DNA of 64,000 nt, from positions 7,782,047-7,846,046 of the forward strand of contig NC_090184.1 of the NCBI RefSeq assembly GCF_024679245.1. The letters run 5' to 3'. This DNA is from Pseudorasbora parva. Its lineage: Eukaryota; Chordata; Actinopteri; Cypriniformes; Gobionidae. The number at the start of each line of letters is the position of its first letter. The first letter of the stretch is position 1. The notes under the pieces were generated by a model, which made no database searches, was not told where the DNA came from, and saw only the letters and a list, made by a program, of their open reading frames with translations. The translations under genes were made by a program, and so were the position numbers. This document shows, piece by piece, positions 12,436 to 25,314 of this stretch.

Positions 12436-12820
12436 TGTTAATTTCTTGAAGTCACATCACCTGTGCAGCGCAGCCTACGAGCCCCACTTTGATGGGCGTA
12501 GCCTGTTGCTTTCGCATTCTCCCTCTCTCTCTCACGCTCTTCCGGTAGAATTGCCCATACGGCCCATACAAGGAAATTCCGACCTATTAACGTCAAGTGG
12601 ACCCATGATCGAAAAAAACTTGCCGAAACTTATGACTAACCGGAAATAGTATTTTTGACAAAGAAATACTCCCATCAAACGTCCACCTTAACTTTTGAAA
12701 CTTTGTCTATGTTTAGTATGGGATTCCAAGTCTTTAACAGTGTAAAAAGATCAGTATGCATGAAACAGCATTTCACCCCCCCTTTAAAGTCCCAGCCCTA
12801 ATATATATACTAATTGTATC

Positions 12821-12960
12821 TTATATATGGAACTTATTTTAAACACATTCACTACTACAGTTCAAATAAAATAAAAAATACATCAGACATGCATTCATTT
12901 GGCCAAAAGTGACGGTAAAGACTTTCACATTGTAAAAAATAATAATAAAATGAATAAAAG
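12821..12960 (-). repeat. dispersed repeat, inverted copy of 20581-20700
   Basis: A stretch with acattcactactacagttc and tttggccaaaagtgacggta is present as the reverse complement at 20581-20700, separated by about 8 kb. Confidence 0.7.
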
Positions 12961-13376
12961 TATCATGGTTCCCTTTCAGTCGGTATACAATATAGTACCT
13001 TTTCTATAAATTCAATCAATTAATAATTTATATACTGACCACATGGAAAGGACAATACATTTTTTACATTTTAAATTATATACTCAAAAATGTACTTATT
13101 CATATGTAATTATTGACTCCATTCAAATTATTCCATCTTTGGGAGTATACTGTATACTGTCCCATTTCGTTCCCCATGTGTATCAACGACTGTTAGACCG
13201 GTACTGGGAACATCCCACAAGAGCGTCAGTTTTGGAGATGCTCTGACCCAGTCGTCTAAGCCATCACAATTTGGCTTTTGTCAAACTCGCTCAAATCCTT
13301 AAGTTTTTCCCATTTTTCCTGCTTCTAACACATCAACTTTGAGGACAAAATTTCAATTGCTGTCTTATACATCCCA

Positions 13377-13443
13377 TCCACTAACAGGTGCTGTGATGAA
13401 GAGATAATCAGTGTTATTCACTTCACCAGTCATAATGTTATGC
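13377..13443 (-). repeat. Tc1-like terminal fragment
   Basis: The segment ending cataatgttatgcctga is the reverse complement of the sequence at 50451-50530 (aggcataacattatgacca). It is a common terminal repeat of a Tc1-type fish transposon. Confidence 0.55.
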
Positions 13444-14327
13444 CTGAAACCACACTGCAAAAAGCCATTTATGTAACCATAAAACAGGAAATATAAAACA
13501 AAGAGGACAGATAATGTGAAAAAATTATAATTAAAACATCTGTTAATTTCACAATAATACGGTTAGTTTAAGTTCATATTATTGTGCATACTTAATTATC
13601 ATATCAACATAATTACAAAGAACAGAGAATAACTTTTTAATTAGGCAAGAACTTTTCTGTCTTTTAACTAGATTTTTAAAAGATTTTTCTTTTCATCATT
13701 TTGGACATCCTTATTTTTCCATAAATGAATATGAAGCATATTTGCTCCTCAATTTTATGTTAATAGGATTTTTTTCCTCAAAAGGAAGCAAAAATATTCT
13801 GAATAGACTGTCGGTGTCAATGTGTGTCTTATTCCTCTCATCCGAGAGCGACATTCCAAACACAAGCTTTGATTCCATCTCGCTAATTCTCTGAAACACA
13901 CACACGCACACACACACATACGTACATGCTCAGACATCTGCAAACACACACTCACAGATTGTTAGTGTGACTAAATCATTAGTGCTGCTCTCACAACATG
14001 GTGCTCGGTGAATGTAGACCATCTGAACTGTCAAGATAAATGTATGTCTTTCTTGATCTTCCACGCTTTATCTGTGCGCTGGAAAACGAGAACGTTCTCC
14101 TGTGGCCAGACAGAAGCTTTAGAGAGTGTGCGAGGCGTATGTGTGTGAGAGTGTATTGGGGAGCCCAGGTTGTCAGAGTTTAAATGGTTACATCCTGTGA
14201 AAGAAAAAGCAAGAGTTTGAGATGGACAAAAGATGCATTAATGTGCCCAGTCATGCTATTTTCTGCTCCGTACCAGAGTTTTTCCTGTTAAAGCTGTGAG
14301 ACAGAGAACAACTATATTTTATTTCAA

Positions 14328-14330
<3 letters not shown>
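13444..14330. other. frmd3 intron, nothing recognised
   Basis: AT-rich intron with a short interrupted (CA)n run near 13900 and no coding signal. Confidence 0.35.

Positions 14331-14410
<80 letters not shown>
14331..14410. repeat. (CT)n microsatellite, about 40 units
   Basis: Uninterrupted ct dinucleotides. The RERERE frame on the - strand is an artefact of it. Confidence 0.97.
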
Positions 14411-14411
<1 letters not shown>

Positions 14412-15298
14412 ATATTTAATATAAATAATGGATTTGAGTGCAGTGGGTTACAAAGAGCGAGAATGGAGAAAACGGAAACATGCAAGTACACAAAAGCAGA
14501 TACAAATGTTTGGCATATGCATTGCAGTTCCGACTTACAAACGTAAGAAATCACCAATAAATCAAAATAGACTGTCAGTGCACGTAATTCCAGTAAAAAA
14601 ATACGTTTTTATAATCTTTTATCAAATATGAAATAACTTGCTCCATGTCTGAAATGACTTCTAATATCAAGTCTCTCTATCGGCCTAATATTTTTTCCCT
14701 TGAATATCATGTTTCATTTGGAAATTATACTTAATTGTATTAAATGCACAGTAGAATTTCAAATTTCCTTAAAAGTATGTTTTAATGTAATGCAATTTTG
14801 ATTAAAAAATGTCACTTGTAATGTCAAATTAAAAGTTTTATTTACTTTTTTTTATCATTGTTTTAATAATCTTTCTTCATGCTTTAAAGAAGAAAACACT
14901 TATTTGGATGTGTTGACACATACTACATGTAAAATATTTGATTCTAATTTTAAATCTAGTTTGTTATTCAATATATAATTTAAAGTTAACATATTTTAAA
15001 TATACTAAATTGGAATATTTTACAGTTTGCCATGAATGCTAGTCAGCACATTCACACTTTAACTATAATTTTTTTTTATATATATTTTTTTTTATATAGA
15101 AGTAATTATTGAATTACATATGAAGATGTACTTTGGTCCTATTTAAGTGGGTCAAAAAGCACTACTAATTAGATTGAATAAAAGTCTAAATTATAATACA
15201 ATTCAATTTAATTGCAATTCAGTTGTAATGAAGTATCCAAAAGCTTTGTATTCAGTTTGCATTTAAATACTGTAAATTATTTTAATGTGTATTACTTC
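14411..15298. other. frmd3 intron, nothing recognised
   Basis: Strongly AT-rich with homopolymer tracts and no gene or repeat that I can name. Confidence 0.35.
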
Positions 15299-15810
15299 TG
15301 TTAGGATGTACCAGCAGACCAAGGTGTAAAATAGGTGACTGGGGACAAAAGTGCACGGTCCAGTAGTTTTATTCACCAAGGTGAAAGGAGAAAAAATATT
15401 ACAGTACCAATAGTGAAAAATACAGGAAAAATAATCTAAAAATATATTACAAAAGAAAATAAACTTGCAATATACGAATGTAAGTTGGCTATGCCAATGT
15501 ATAGGCCCAAAAATACACCCGTGTTTCAATCTCTCCACACTATCCTCAGTTTCCCTAAAATGGCTGTCTCTTTTATAGGCTTTGGCTCCTCCTATTTCTG
15601 GAGCATACCATTTTAGGGGAAAACCTATAGGTTACAAACAGATGACAAGACATAAACAAAAAAACCTGCACAACATTTCAACTCTACAACATATATTATT
15701 TACATCTACTAACATGTACAGAGCTCAAAACAATAAAGACAAAACATATAAGAAAACACTTACATCCCAGGTTCTCTCCCTCCCCCATGAGGTCAGAACT
15801 AGATGAAGTA
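15299..15810 (-). mobile_element. LTR-like fragment with TATA box
   Basis: On the - strand a cctataaaagag TATA box near 15577 is followed about 205 bases later by AATAAA near 15370. The sequence ends acatcctaaca near 15299. This spacing is what an LTR (U3-R-U5) shows. The other end and any target duplication are not resolved. It might equally be a different promoter-bearing repeat. Confidence 0.3.
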
Positions 15811-16109
15811 ACCTTTGATGAGCAAACGCTAGCTTAAAAATGGCTACTTTCCATGTGTACTGGTTTGACAAGTGAAAGGTGCACCCGAAGGTATGTGTTG
15901 CAGTTTGAAATGTTTTGAAGTTAAACTGATACTGAATGAAATTAAATAAACTCTTATGTTGTAAAGTATGTTGTTCTTTTTTTGTGTGTGTGTGTAATGA
16001 TATTATAATAGCATGCATCACTGAACATTAAACATTTCAACAAATTTCAGCATTAAAAAAACAAAACAAGGAAAGTGATAACTCGGGACGAATAAGGGAT
16101 ATTACAACA

Positions 16110-16955
16110 CCAACATCAGCTTAAAAACACACAACATAAGATTGTATATTTAGCCGGCATTTAGTTTGTGTGCATGTGTAATGGTGGAAACAGTTCGGTG
16201 TATGCACATACCATGTTCAGTCCCTTCATTATAAAAGTCTGGGGTCACAGTCAGTCATGTGACAATTTCCATAACAAGTACTCTTTCTATGTCTGCTAAA
16301 GTGCACCTCTTTTTCCAAAGGGAAGTGAAATAGGTTGTAAATTCCATTTGCACTTGTCTTCTCTTTATGCATCAACTTGGAAGAAAATTATAAATAATGT
16401 AGAGCCATTGCGCATTTTCAAGTTTGAACATAATTTAAAATAATAATATCAAGCTCCTATTGTACATACCTAGAACACAACCAAATGCACTTTTTTGATA
16501 CTTTATTAAAAATTAAGAAGAGATTCTCATAGGGATTATTTTATATTTATGTTATAACTTATAAGTACATGTCAGCATTTCATCTTAAATATATTTGTCA
16601 GTTCAGACTTACCTCATGTCTCTACACTTATTTTAGGCCTTACAAAAGTTACATTTCTTAATGGAGACAGTAGTGTCGAGTGCTCAGTTCCTAGTGTACT
16701 AAAGCAGGGCTAGTTTGCCAGTGAGATATGTCAGGTAGACATTTCTGCTCTGAAAACCAGGAGATGATGCCAGAACGGAAGGCTATCAACATTTTCCTTT
16801 TATTCAATAGCAGCCGATTGTTATACTAGAAGGTCATTCTATACAGCTGTCAAACTTTGACACATAGCATCCTGTTCAGTAAACTGCTGATTTACACATT
16901 TCAGTAAGATTTTGGGGTGCTGATTTGTTTTGTTTGTGCTTTTTGGTCTATATGA
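16110..16955. other. frmd3 intron, nothing recognised
   Basis: No open frame of interest and no repeat I can identify before the DIRS fragment begins. Confidence 0.3.
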
Positions 16956-16959
16956 CAGA

Positions 16960-19030
16960 TCTCTATGTCCCTCACATGGGTAGCTCTTTAAGTGACTCCA
17001 TGTTTGGTCCCTGAACAGGATGTGGAGGTTCCAGGTGATCTACCACAGGCTGTGGTAGACACCATCACTTCCGCTAGAGCGCCCTCTACGAGGCACCTCT
17101 ATGCGTTGAAGTGGAACCTGTTCGTCGATTGGTGCTCTTCTCATCGAGAAGACCCCCAAAGATGTTTGGTCAGGGCCGTGCTTTCCTTTTTGCAAGATGG
17201 GTTGGAGAGAAGGCTGTCTCCCTCCACCCTCAAGGTGTATGTGGCTGCAATCGCTGCCAATCACGAGCTAATAGAATGTAAGTCCTTGGGGAAGCACGAT
17301 CTGATCGACATGTTCCTGAGGGGTGCGAGGAGATTAAATTCACCTCACCCCCCCTCTATACCTTCTTGGGACCTGTCTCTGGTGCTGAGTGCACTGCAGT
17401 GACCTCCCTTTGAGCCTTTGCAGTCAGTGGAGTTAAAAATCCTGTCTCTAAAGACAGTACTCCTGACTGCATTGGCCTCTATCAAGAGGGTAGGGGACCT
17501 GCAGGCATTTTCGGTCGATGAATCATGCCTGGAATTCAGGCCAAACAACTCACGTAATCCTGAGACCCCGGCCTGGATACGTGCCCAAGGTTCCCACCAC
17601 TCCCTTCCGGGACCAGGTGGTGAGCCTGCAAGTGCTGCCTTCGGAGAAGGCAGACCTAGCCCTGGCTTTTCTCTGTCCCATCCGAGCCCTTCGGACTTAT
17701 GTGGACAGAACGCAAAGTTTTAGGACCTCAGAGCAGCTCTTCGTCTGTTACGGAGGCCAGCAGAAGGGAAAGGCTGTCTCCAAGCAGAGGATGGCCCACT
17801 GGATAGTGGATGCCATCGTCTTGGCATATGAATCCCAAGACATGCCCTGCCTGCTCGGCATTAGAGCCCTCTCCATCAGGGGTGTATCCTCGTCCTGGGC
17901 ACTGGCTCGTGGCGCCTCGCTGACAGATATTTGTAGGGCTGCGGACTGGGCGACACCCAACACTTTCGCTAGATTCTATAGCCTATGTGTAGAGCCACTA
18001 TCTTCCCGTGTACTCACTTCCCATAGTCGGTAGCACTGGAGTGCCCGTTCTAGTGTCGGCTTGCTGCGCCACTCCCTTCCTCATGGAACGGATGAGTGCG
18101 CTTATATGCTCCAGTCGAGTTCCCTGGAATGGCAAACTCTGTCAAGTCCTCCGCAACCCACGGCAGTCAGACGTTGCGGAGCGTCTGACGCCAGGTCTAA
18201 CACTCGTATGCATTGGTGGAGTTAGAGTTGTGTTAGGCTGGGTTCCATATGTTGTGACCCCCACGGCGGTCCCATATGTGTATTCTCCACAGTACGGCTC
18301 CCTACGGTGAGCCTGTGTCTTTCCCTCGGCTACTTTGCCGTCTCAGTGCGGTGACTGTCCCCCGCCCAAGAGGGCCGGGGCCACCCCTGGGACTTCCTTA
18401 TGTTGTACTGCCCACAGCCAGTCCATACGTGTAATTTCCACATGGCATCCCCCTTCGGGGTAGTGTGGCTTCCGCAGCGCCCCCCTGGGCACGCGGAATG
18501 GGTCTTGTGGGACGGCAGTGTGACTCTCCCTGCAGGAATTTCCCCGCCCGTACAGACAGGGTCCGAGGGACTCCGCCAGGGCACTGGAAGTGGTAGTAAC
18601 TGTGGCGTTTTCCATAGGGATCCCAATTTGTCAGTCCGACATACACCGTAGTGACCGACTGAAAGGGTACGTCTCGGTTACGTCTCGGTTACGTCTCGGT
18701 TACGTATGGTAACCCTCGTTCCCTGAAGGAGGGAACGGAGATGTACGTCCCGTCGCCACAGTTGCTGTACCATCACTGCAGGCTGAGCCACTAGTTCGGC
18801 TCCTCAGTGAAAAACAACAGTGTGTGGCGATCGCTTAAGCTTTATACCCGCACAGCGGGGCGCGATATGCAAAGCACGCACGCCAATGTTCATTGGCCCG
18901 TTTTCTAGATCTCGAAGCTGATTTTCTATATCTCGAAGCTGCTCCCAGAAGTGATCCCAATTCGTCGGTCCGACGTACGTCTCCGTTCCCTCCTTCAGGA
19001 AACGAGGGTTACCATACGTAACCGAGACGT
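16960..19030 (+). mobile_element. 5'-truncated DIRS element (recombinase and right end)
   Basis: The fragment carries the tyrosine recombinase, a non-coding tail (18034-18640), an internal junction region (18620-18760) and the terminal repeat (18979-19030). The junction has gaccgactgaaaggg followed by three tandem copies of tacgtctcggt. Gag, reverse transcriptase and RNase H are missing. It lies opposite in orientation to the copies at 384 and 32771. Confidence 0.75.
16992..18033 (+). pseudogene. DIRS tyrosine recombinase, one stop and one frameshift
   Basis: The frame 16992-17402 encodes the N-terminal SAM-like part (STRHLYALKWNLFVDWCSS, LSPSTLKVYVAAIAANHE). It stops at 17400-17402 but continues in the same frame with LLTALASIKRVGDLQAFSVD, which carries the first catalytic Arg. 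A frameshift near 17530 leads into YVPKVPTTPFRDQVVSLQV and onward. The C-terminal block is RALSIRGVSSSWALARGASL, then WATPNTFARFY with the Tyr nucleophile. The His expected in the HxxR motif (RAHSTRG in relatives) is Leu here. The recombinase would normally integrate the circular DNA copy. Confidence 0.8.
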
Positions 19031-19160
19031 TTTATGTTTTATTATGTGTGCGTGCGTGGCAGCCGTCCGTTAGGGGCTGCCTGCGTTACTTTCAGTTTGT
19101 TTATTTTGGATTTATGTTTGTTGAACATTTGCCAGTTCCCGCCTCCTTCACATATCAACA
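19026..19160 (+). mobile_element. LTR fragment (family of 38990-39364)
   Basis: The sequence tttattatgtgtgcgtgcgt, ggcagccgtccgttaggggc and aacatttgccagttcccgcc matches the reverse complement of the solo LTR at 38990-39364. It abuts the DIRS terminal repeat. Confidence 0.6.
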
Positions 19161-19208
19161 TACCTTGTTACAAATAATTATCAATCATTACAATTTCAAG
19201 AGTGAATA

Positions 19209-19520
19209 CTGGATGTACACTACCAGTCAAAAGTTTGAGAGCAGTATGATTTTTTAAATGTTTTTAAAGAAGTCTCTTCTGCTCACCAAGGCTGGATGTA
19301 TGTTATTAAAACACAAAAAAGCTGTAATATTATTTAAATAAATGTTTTATATTTGAATATATTTTAAAATGTAATTTATTCCTGTGATGCAAAGCTGAAT
19401 TTTGAGCATCATTACTGCATGATTTAAAAGTAAGTAAATTAGTGCTCTTTTAGAAAGTTTGCTAAAGTGAAGAAAAGTCTTTTTCACAAGGGTTGTAGTA
19501 ATGCATTCATAAAAGAGATA
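19209..19520 (+). repeat. dispersed repeat (caccaaggctggat family)
   Basis: A common fish repeat begins actaccagtcaaaagtttg and contains tctgctcaccaaggctg and caaagctgaattttgagcat. Related partial copies occur at 20260-20580, 28080-28190 and 31790-31900. Confidence 0.6.
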
Positions 19521-19602
19521 TAATCCATGTTGGATGTTTCAGGTAGAAATAACACTAACACTATTTTGAAATATCTCCCCTCTTGTTGTTTCTCTGTGCC
19601 AG

Positions 19603-19700
19603 GTACCTTCTGTACTTACAGCTGAAGAGAGACGTGTACCACGGGAGGCTTTTATGCCCTTTCCTTGATGCTGCGTATCTTGGAGCCTGTATAGTGCAGG
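19603..19700 (+). CDS. frmd3: frmd3 exon, FERM F2 lobe
   Basis: The translation is [20 protein letters not shown] followed by [12 protein letters not shown], the helical F2 signature of 4.1-family FERM domains (the YLxLQ-KRD-hxGRL pattern). The acceptor is tctctgtgccag and the donor is cagg|gtatag. The exon ends with one base of an Ala codon finished by the next exon. The preceding intron is 12 kb and carries most of the DIRS, minisatellite and Kolobok-like material. Confidence 0.9.
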
Positions 19701-20016
19701 GTATAGTGCACAACCTCTCCTTCATACAACCTTCTCACCACGTCTCTTCTTTTTACAACCAGACACACTTTTCATTACATTTTATTATCTAACCAATGTT
19801 TGAGTATTATTTGAATTATAGCACCAGTAGCAAGGTGTTCCTGAGAAAGTTTCTTCTGGAAAGCTTTTTAACTTAATATTTCAAACCTCATTCCATATTT
19901 CTTTTCTCAAAGTGAACAGCAAAAAGAGTTTCTTACGGATATGAACCGCATTGAGGAACAGATGAGAGTCTCTTGTTGTAGATACACAGGAGCTTTTTCA
20001 TGTGGCCATTTGATGA

Positions 20017-20580
<564 letters not shown>

Positions 20581-20700
20581 ATTTTAATTTTTTACAATGT
20601 GAAAGTCTTTACCGTCACTTTTGGCCAAATGAATGCATGTTTGATGTATTTTTTATTTGATTTGAACTGTAGTAGTGAATGTGGTTAAAATAAGTTCCAC
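20581..20700 (+). repeat. dispersed repeat, inverted partner of 12821-12960
   Basis: The segment contains taccgtcacttttggccaaa and gaactgtagtagtgaatgtg, the reverse complement of the copy 8 kb upstream. The (GT)n tract follows at once. Confidence 0.7.
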
Positions 20701-20708
20701 ATTCCTAT

Positions 20709-20923
<215 letters not shown>

Positions 20924-20926
20924 TTT

Positions 20927-21862
20927 GGCCTGGTTTCACAGACATGGCTTAATCCAGGCTTAGGCCTTAGTTCAATTGGGACATTTAAGTGGGTTTTATA
21001 AATGTGCTTTAGATAAAAATATTACTGATGTGCATCTTGAGACAAAAAAAAATGGCACTGACATATTATAAGATATGTCAGTGCAAGTTTATTATTATTT
21101 AATTTTTTTATTGTTCATGAAATACATACAGTAAATTATAAATAATACATACAGTGTGGGGGAAAAACTAGAAGAAAAAACACAATAGACAACTGCTAAA
21201 TAATGGGAAACAAAAACAAAAAACTGACAAACAAACACAAAAGGTAGTGAAAAGAAACAACTTGTACTTAGGATTGTACTTGCATGTATATCAGCGCACC
21301 TCCTCAGGGGCAGAATAGCACGCCTCCGCTAGAGATAGTCCAAGCTAGGGATCCCACTCACCAAATCCCTGTCAGGCATACCCGCTGTTGCTTAGAGGGG
21401 TTTTTTTTTGTTTGTTTTTTGTTTTTTTATTCCCTCTCTCCATCCCCTCCCTCTCTCTCACCCTTCTTTTGCATGTATTCTTTACCTCACAGTCCTAAAA
21501 CTATCCCTACACATCCCACCGTCGACCTGGGGTGGAGGTTAGATGTGATGATGCCTCAGACTTTGCGGGGTACACAGTGCTGAACTTACGCAAGACTTGA
21601 CTTCCCCCCTTCTTTTAAATTGAAGGAAAGGAAAAGAGAACCATATGGAGAGGGTGAAAGAGAGAGAAAAAATAATGATACCAATAATACTAGCAAATAA
21701 TAATACTAATAATAATACGTTACAATGACCACTATCTAAACCGGCATACCTCACTAAGAGTCGAGCGAGTAAGGACCCCAAGGCCAAGTTTCAGTGCAAG
21801 TTTAGACAAAACATGCATTTTAGTCTGGGACTAGCTTAAGCCTTGTCTGGGAATCTGGGGGG
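20927..21862. mobile_element. MITE split by a retroposed insert
   Basis: The left part begins ggcctggtttcacagacatg. The right part ends taagccttgtctgggaatct, forming inverted termini. The interior (20927-21091 and 21791-21862) is continuous once the insert at 21092-21790 and one copy of its duplication are removed. A partial third-party copy lies at 37577-37655. Confidence 0.7.
21092..21790 (-). mobile_element. retroposed insert (LINE-like) with 14-bp target duplication
   Basis: The insert is flanked by identical tcagtgcaagttta copies at 21078-21091 and 21791-21804. On the - strand it ends in an A-rich tail (aacaataaaaaaattaaat). Long direct target duplications plus an A-rich end are the signature of LINE-mediated insertion. 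No coding frame survives, so the family is not determined. Confidence 0.65.
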
Positions 21863-21883
21863 AGCCTTGTCTGGGAATCTTAA

Positions 21884-22201
<318 letters not shown>

Positions 22202-22211
22202 TGATCTTTGA

Positions 22212-22930
<719 letters not shown>

Positions 22931-23960
22931 CAGACTAAGGGAGTTTTGCAGAATATGTGGATTGGGTGCTGGTCAGATGCGACTAATTCGCTATTCACTG
23001 TCTGCCTCGCTCATGAAGACATCAACAGCCCCACTCCAGACCCAGAGCCCAGCCAGCCTTCAGCCACTACAAAGATAGAGCCAGAGCTTTTGCCAGAGGC
23101 CATGTTCATCCTGGAGCCCAAGCACATTGCAGAGTCTGAACAGTTGCTGCATCCATCATTGAGGAAATATTAGTGGAGTTTCAGAAGATGGATTGGAGCC
23201 CTCTCACACTCCCGTCGCTGAGAGGCATTCAATGAGGTTGGTTCCTAAGGAATTAATATTTGTTGTGCTGGAAAATAAAAATTTCAAGGTTTCCAGCCTC
23301 CGGTGGCCCATTCCCAAGAATGGTCTATTCCCAAATCTTCATCACTGCAGTTTCAGCCCATTTTCAAGTCATCTTTGTCTCTTCAGCCCAGTCTCAATTC
23401 ATCTTCATTGTCATTAAATCAGACCAGCTCCAAGTCTGCTTCATCACCATTGGCTCTGCCCAGCCTCCCTCTTCCCCCTCCTCTGCCTAAACCATCCAGT
23501 TCCTAGGCCTTGCCTACACTGTCTCCTTTCAGCCCCTCTGCTCTTATTTCTGTGGCTCAGCCCAGCTGCTTGGATCCACCTTGGGCTTCCCAGTCATCAG
23601 CTCCACTTTGGTCCGTTGATCCCTCAGATTTACCTCAAGCTCCTGAGCCCCGAACTTAACCTGTACCATCTGACTTATCAGCTCCAGCTTGGCTCAATGT
23701 TCCCTTGGCTCCACCATGACCTGTCATCCCTCAGGCTCTACCGGGTTCCCTCGCCCCTCTGGCTACTTTTTGGTATCAATCTGGCTTCAGTGTTGCCTTG
23801 GGTCTGCATGTCCTCGGTTACTCCTGGGTATACCCCTTTTATCATAACTTAATCTCAGTCGGTCAGGTTCCTGGCACCATCTTGGCTTCTCCCTCTATCA
23901 GATCTGCCATGGACCTTTATCCTGGCTCTGCTCTGGGTCATCATCTGACTCCGCCCATCT
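22931..23960 (+). pseudogene. decayed Pro/Ser-rich retroelement-like sequence
   Basis: Several overlapping frames share Ser/Pro/Leu-rich translations (SPTPDPEPSQPS near 23030, LPSLPLPPPLPKP near 23470). They are repeatedly interrupted by stops. The GC content and low-complexity proline coding differ from the flanking intron and recall gag-like or linker regions of fish LTR elements. No catalytic domain was found, so the identity is uncertain. Confidence 0.3.
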
Positions 23961-23967
23961 CCACCCT

Positions 23968-24507
23968 GGCTAGCCTAGAAATCTAGACACACCCTAACGG
24001 CAGCAAATCTAATCTGCCGCGAAGGTCTTCTAGCAACTCTCAATACACTTCTGAGCTGTTAAAGCCAAACTCTGGTCGGGCCAATCACATCGTGTATAGA
24101 GTCGGTGGGCGTGGCTTAACATAATGACAGCCGAGATGCGCTTGTGTGCATCTAGTAAACACAGAAGCTGGCGAACGGCGGTCTTTCAAATCAGCTTTGG
24201 CCTCAACTCTGGAAGACTTGGAGTTAAACTTTTCTCTAAGAAAAGAACAGAGAACAGCACTGAAGTCATTCTTAAGAAGTGAAGATGTGTTCTGAGTTTT
24301 GCCGACCGGATACGGCAAAAGATTAATCTGTCAACTAGCTCTGCTTCGCCTTCGTTGCTCTGGTTGGTTATAGCGCTATCCTATTGTGTGCACGCCGTGC
24401 AGAGGGAGTTTGAAAGACAACCGTTTATCCCGCCCCTCGGATTGAGCCCTGTCAATGGGGAGTTTCCAGACCAAACATCTTGATGTGGGTCTGCCTTGTG
24501 AGGCTAC
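23968..24507. mobile_element. non-autonomous DNA element (TAGCCT ends)
   Basis: The region starts tagcctagaaatctagacac and ends gggtctgccttgtgaggcta, giving imperfect inverted ends. It is much more GC-rich than the intron and holds no credible gene. Confidence 0.45.
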
Positions 24508-25250
24508 AAGGACACGCTTTCAGTAGACAAGAGTTAAGACAATCTTGTCTTTAGTTTAATTGATAATTGTCTTTATTTTAGACTTTAGTTTTAGAGGAAG
24601 GCTTGTAAAAACAACAAAAACTATACTACCGTCCACACCAATGTTCTTGATAACGGTCTGTTTATTATAAAGATGCTTTATTCCTACATAATTAAATATA
24701 GTTATTGTTGTAGTTGTTGTCATTGTTGGTGTGAACAGGCCTTAACTCTAAAATCAGACACAATTCTGAGAATAAAGTGGAATGTATATTGTGCCTAAGG
24801 ATACTTTTGTACTGAGTGTCTCAAACTAAACGCTTGAATATCTTTCAAAAGATTTGGTGCTATGAACCTTGCAAACTGAGCCGTGACTAGGAGCTGTTCA
24901 TCCTCAAAATCAGCCTGTGAGCTTGTAAACAAAACTTTATCCCGACAGACAGTTTAAAGCCTGTGCGCTCTGACTCACAGACATTACGTAAGGCCAGTCG
25001 ATCTGATGGAGTATACATCAGCTGATCAATGAGTGGTCTGTCAGTGCCCATGATCTATGACATGAGGTTTTGTAGAGTTGTTAACACCAGCCCACAGTCA
25101 ACAAGCAGGCGAATGCACTCAAGGCTAGACGTTTGAAGAGTTTTCTCTCTCTTATCATCTATGTCTCTCTTATGTCTGGCTGTTGACATGAAGTTTTTGC
25201 TTCGAACGTCCCACTTGTAACATTTCTTTTGTAATGTCTCACTCTTGCAG

Positions 25251-25314
25251 GGCAGATGTCAGCAAATTTAAGTTTGAAGGGAAAACATTCTATGTGATTG
25301 GCGTGCAAAGAGAG
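25251..25314 (+). CDS. frmd3: frmd3 exon, FERM F3 lobe
   Basis: This 64-base exon encodes ADVSKFKFEGKTFYVIGVQR plus Glu. It contains the KxKFEGKTFYV strand pattern of F3. The acceptor is cactcttgcag and the donor is agagag|gtatgc, in phase 0. It is followed by a 9.9-kb intron. Confidence 0.92.

Larger units (their letters stand above)
11343..12783. mobile_element. Kolobok-like DNA transposon with TTAA duplications
   Basis: The element has perfect 13-bp inverted ends (AGGGGGGGTGAAA at 11343 and its complement ending at 12783). TTAA flanks it on both sides (11339-11342 and 12784-12787). TTAA duplication plus a THAP-type DNA-binding exon is the profile of the Kolobok superfamily. It is 1441 bp long and carries no catalytic transposase domain, so it cannot move by itself. 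Confidence 0.7.

Noticed and set aside
15810..16108. Extending the LTR-like fragment to a tgttgtaatatccc end near 16108
   Set aside because: TG...CA ends could be drawn but no target duplication matched and the extra sequence shows no LTR feature.
23193..23986. Pro/Ser/Leu-rich frames as a possible host gene
   Set aside because: Several mutually overlapping frames with many stops and no exon structure. Treated as a decayed retroelement-like relic.
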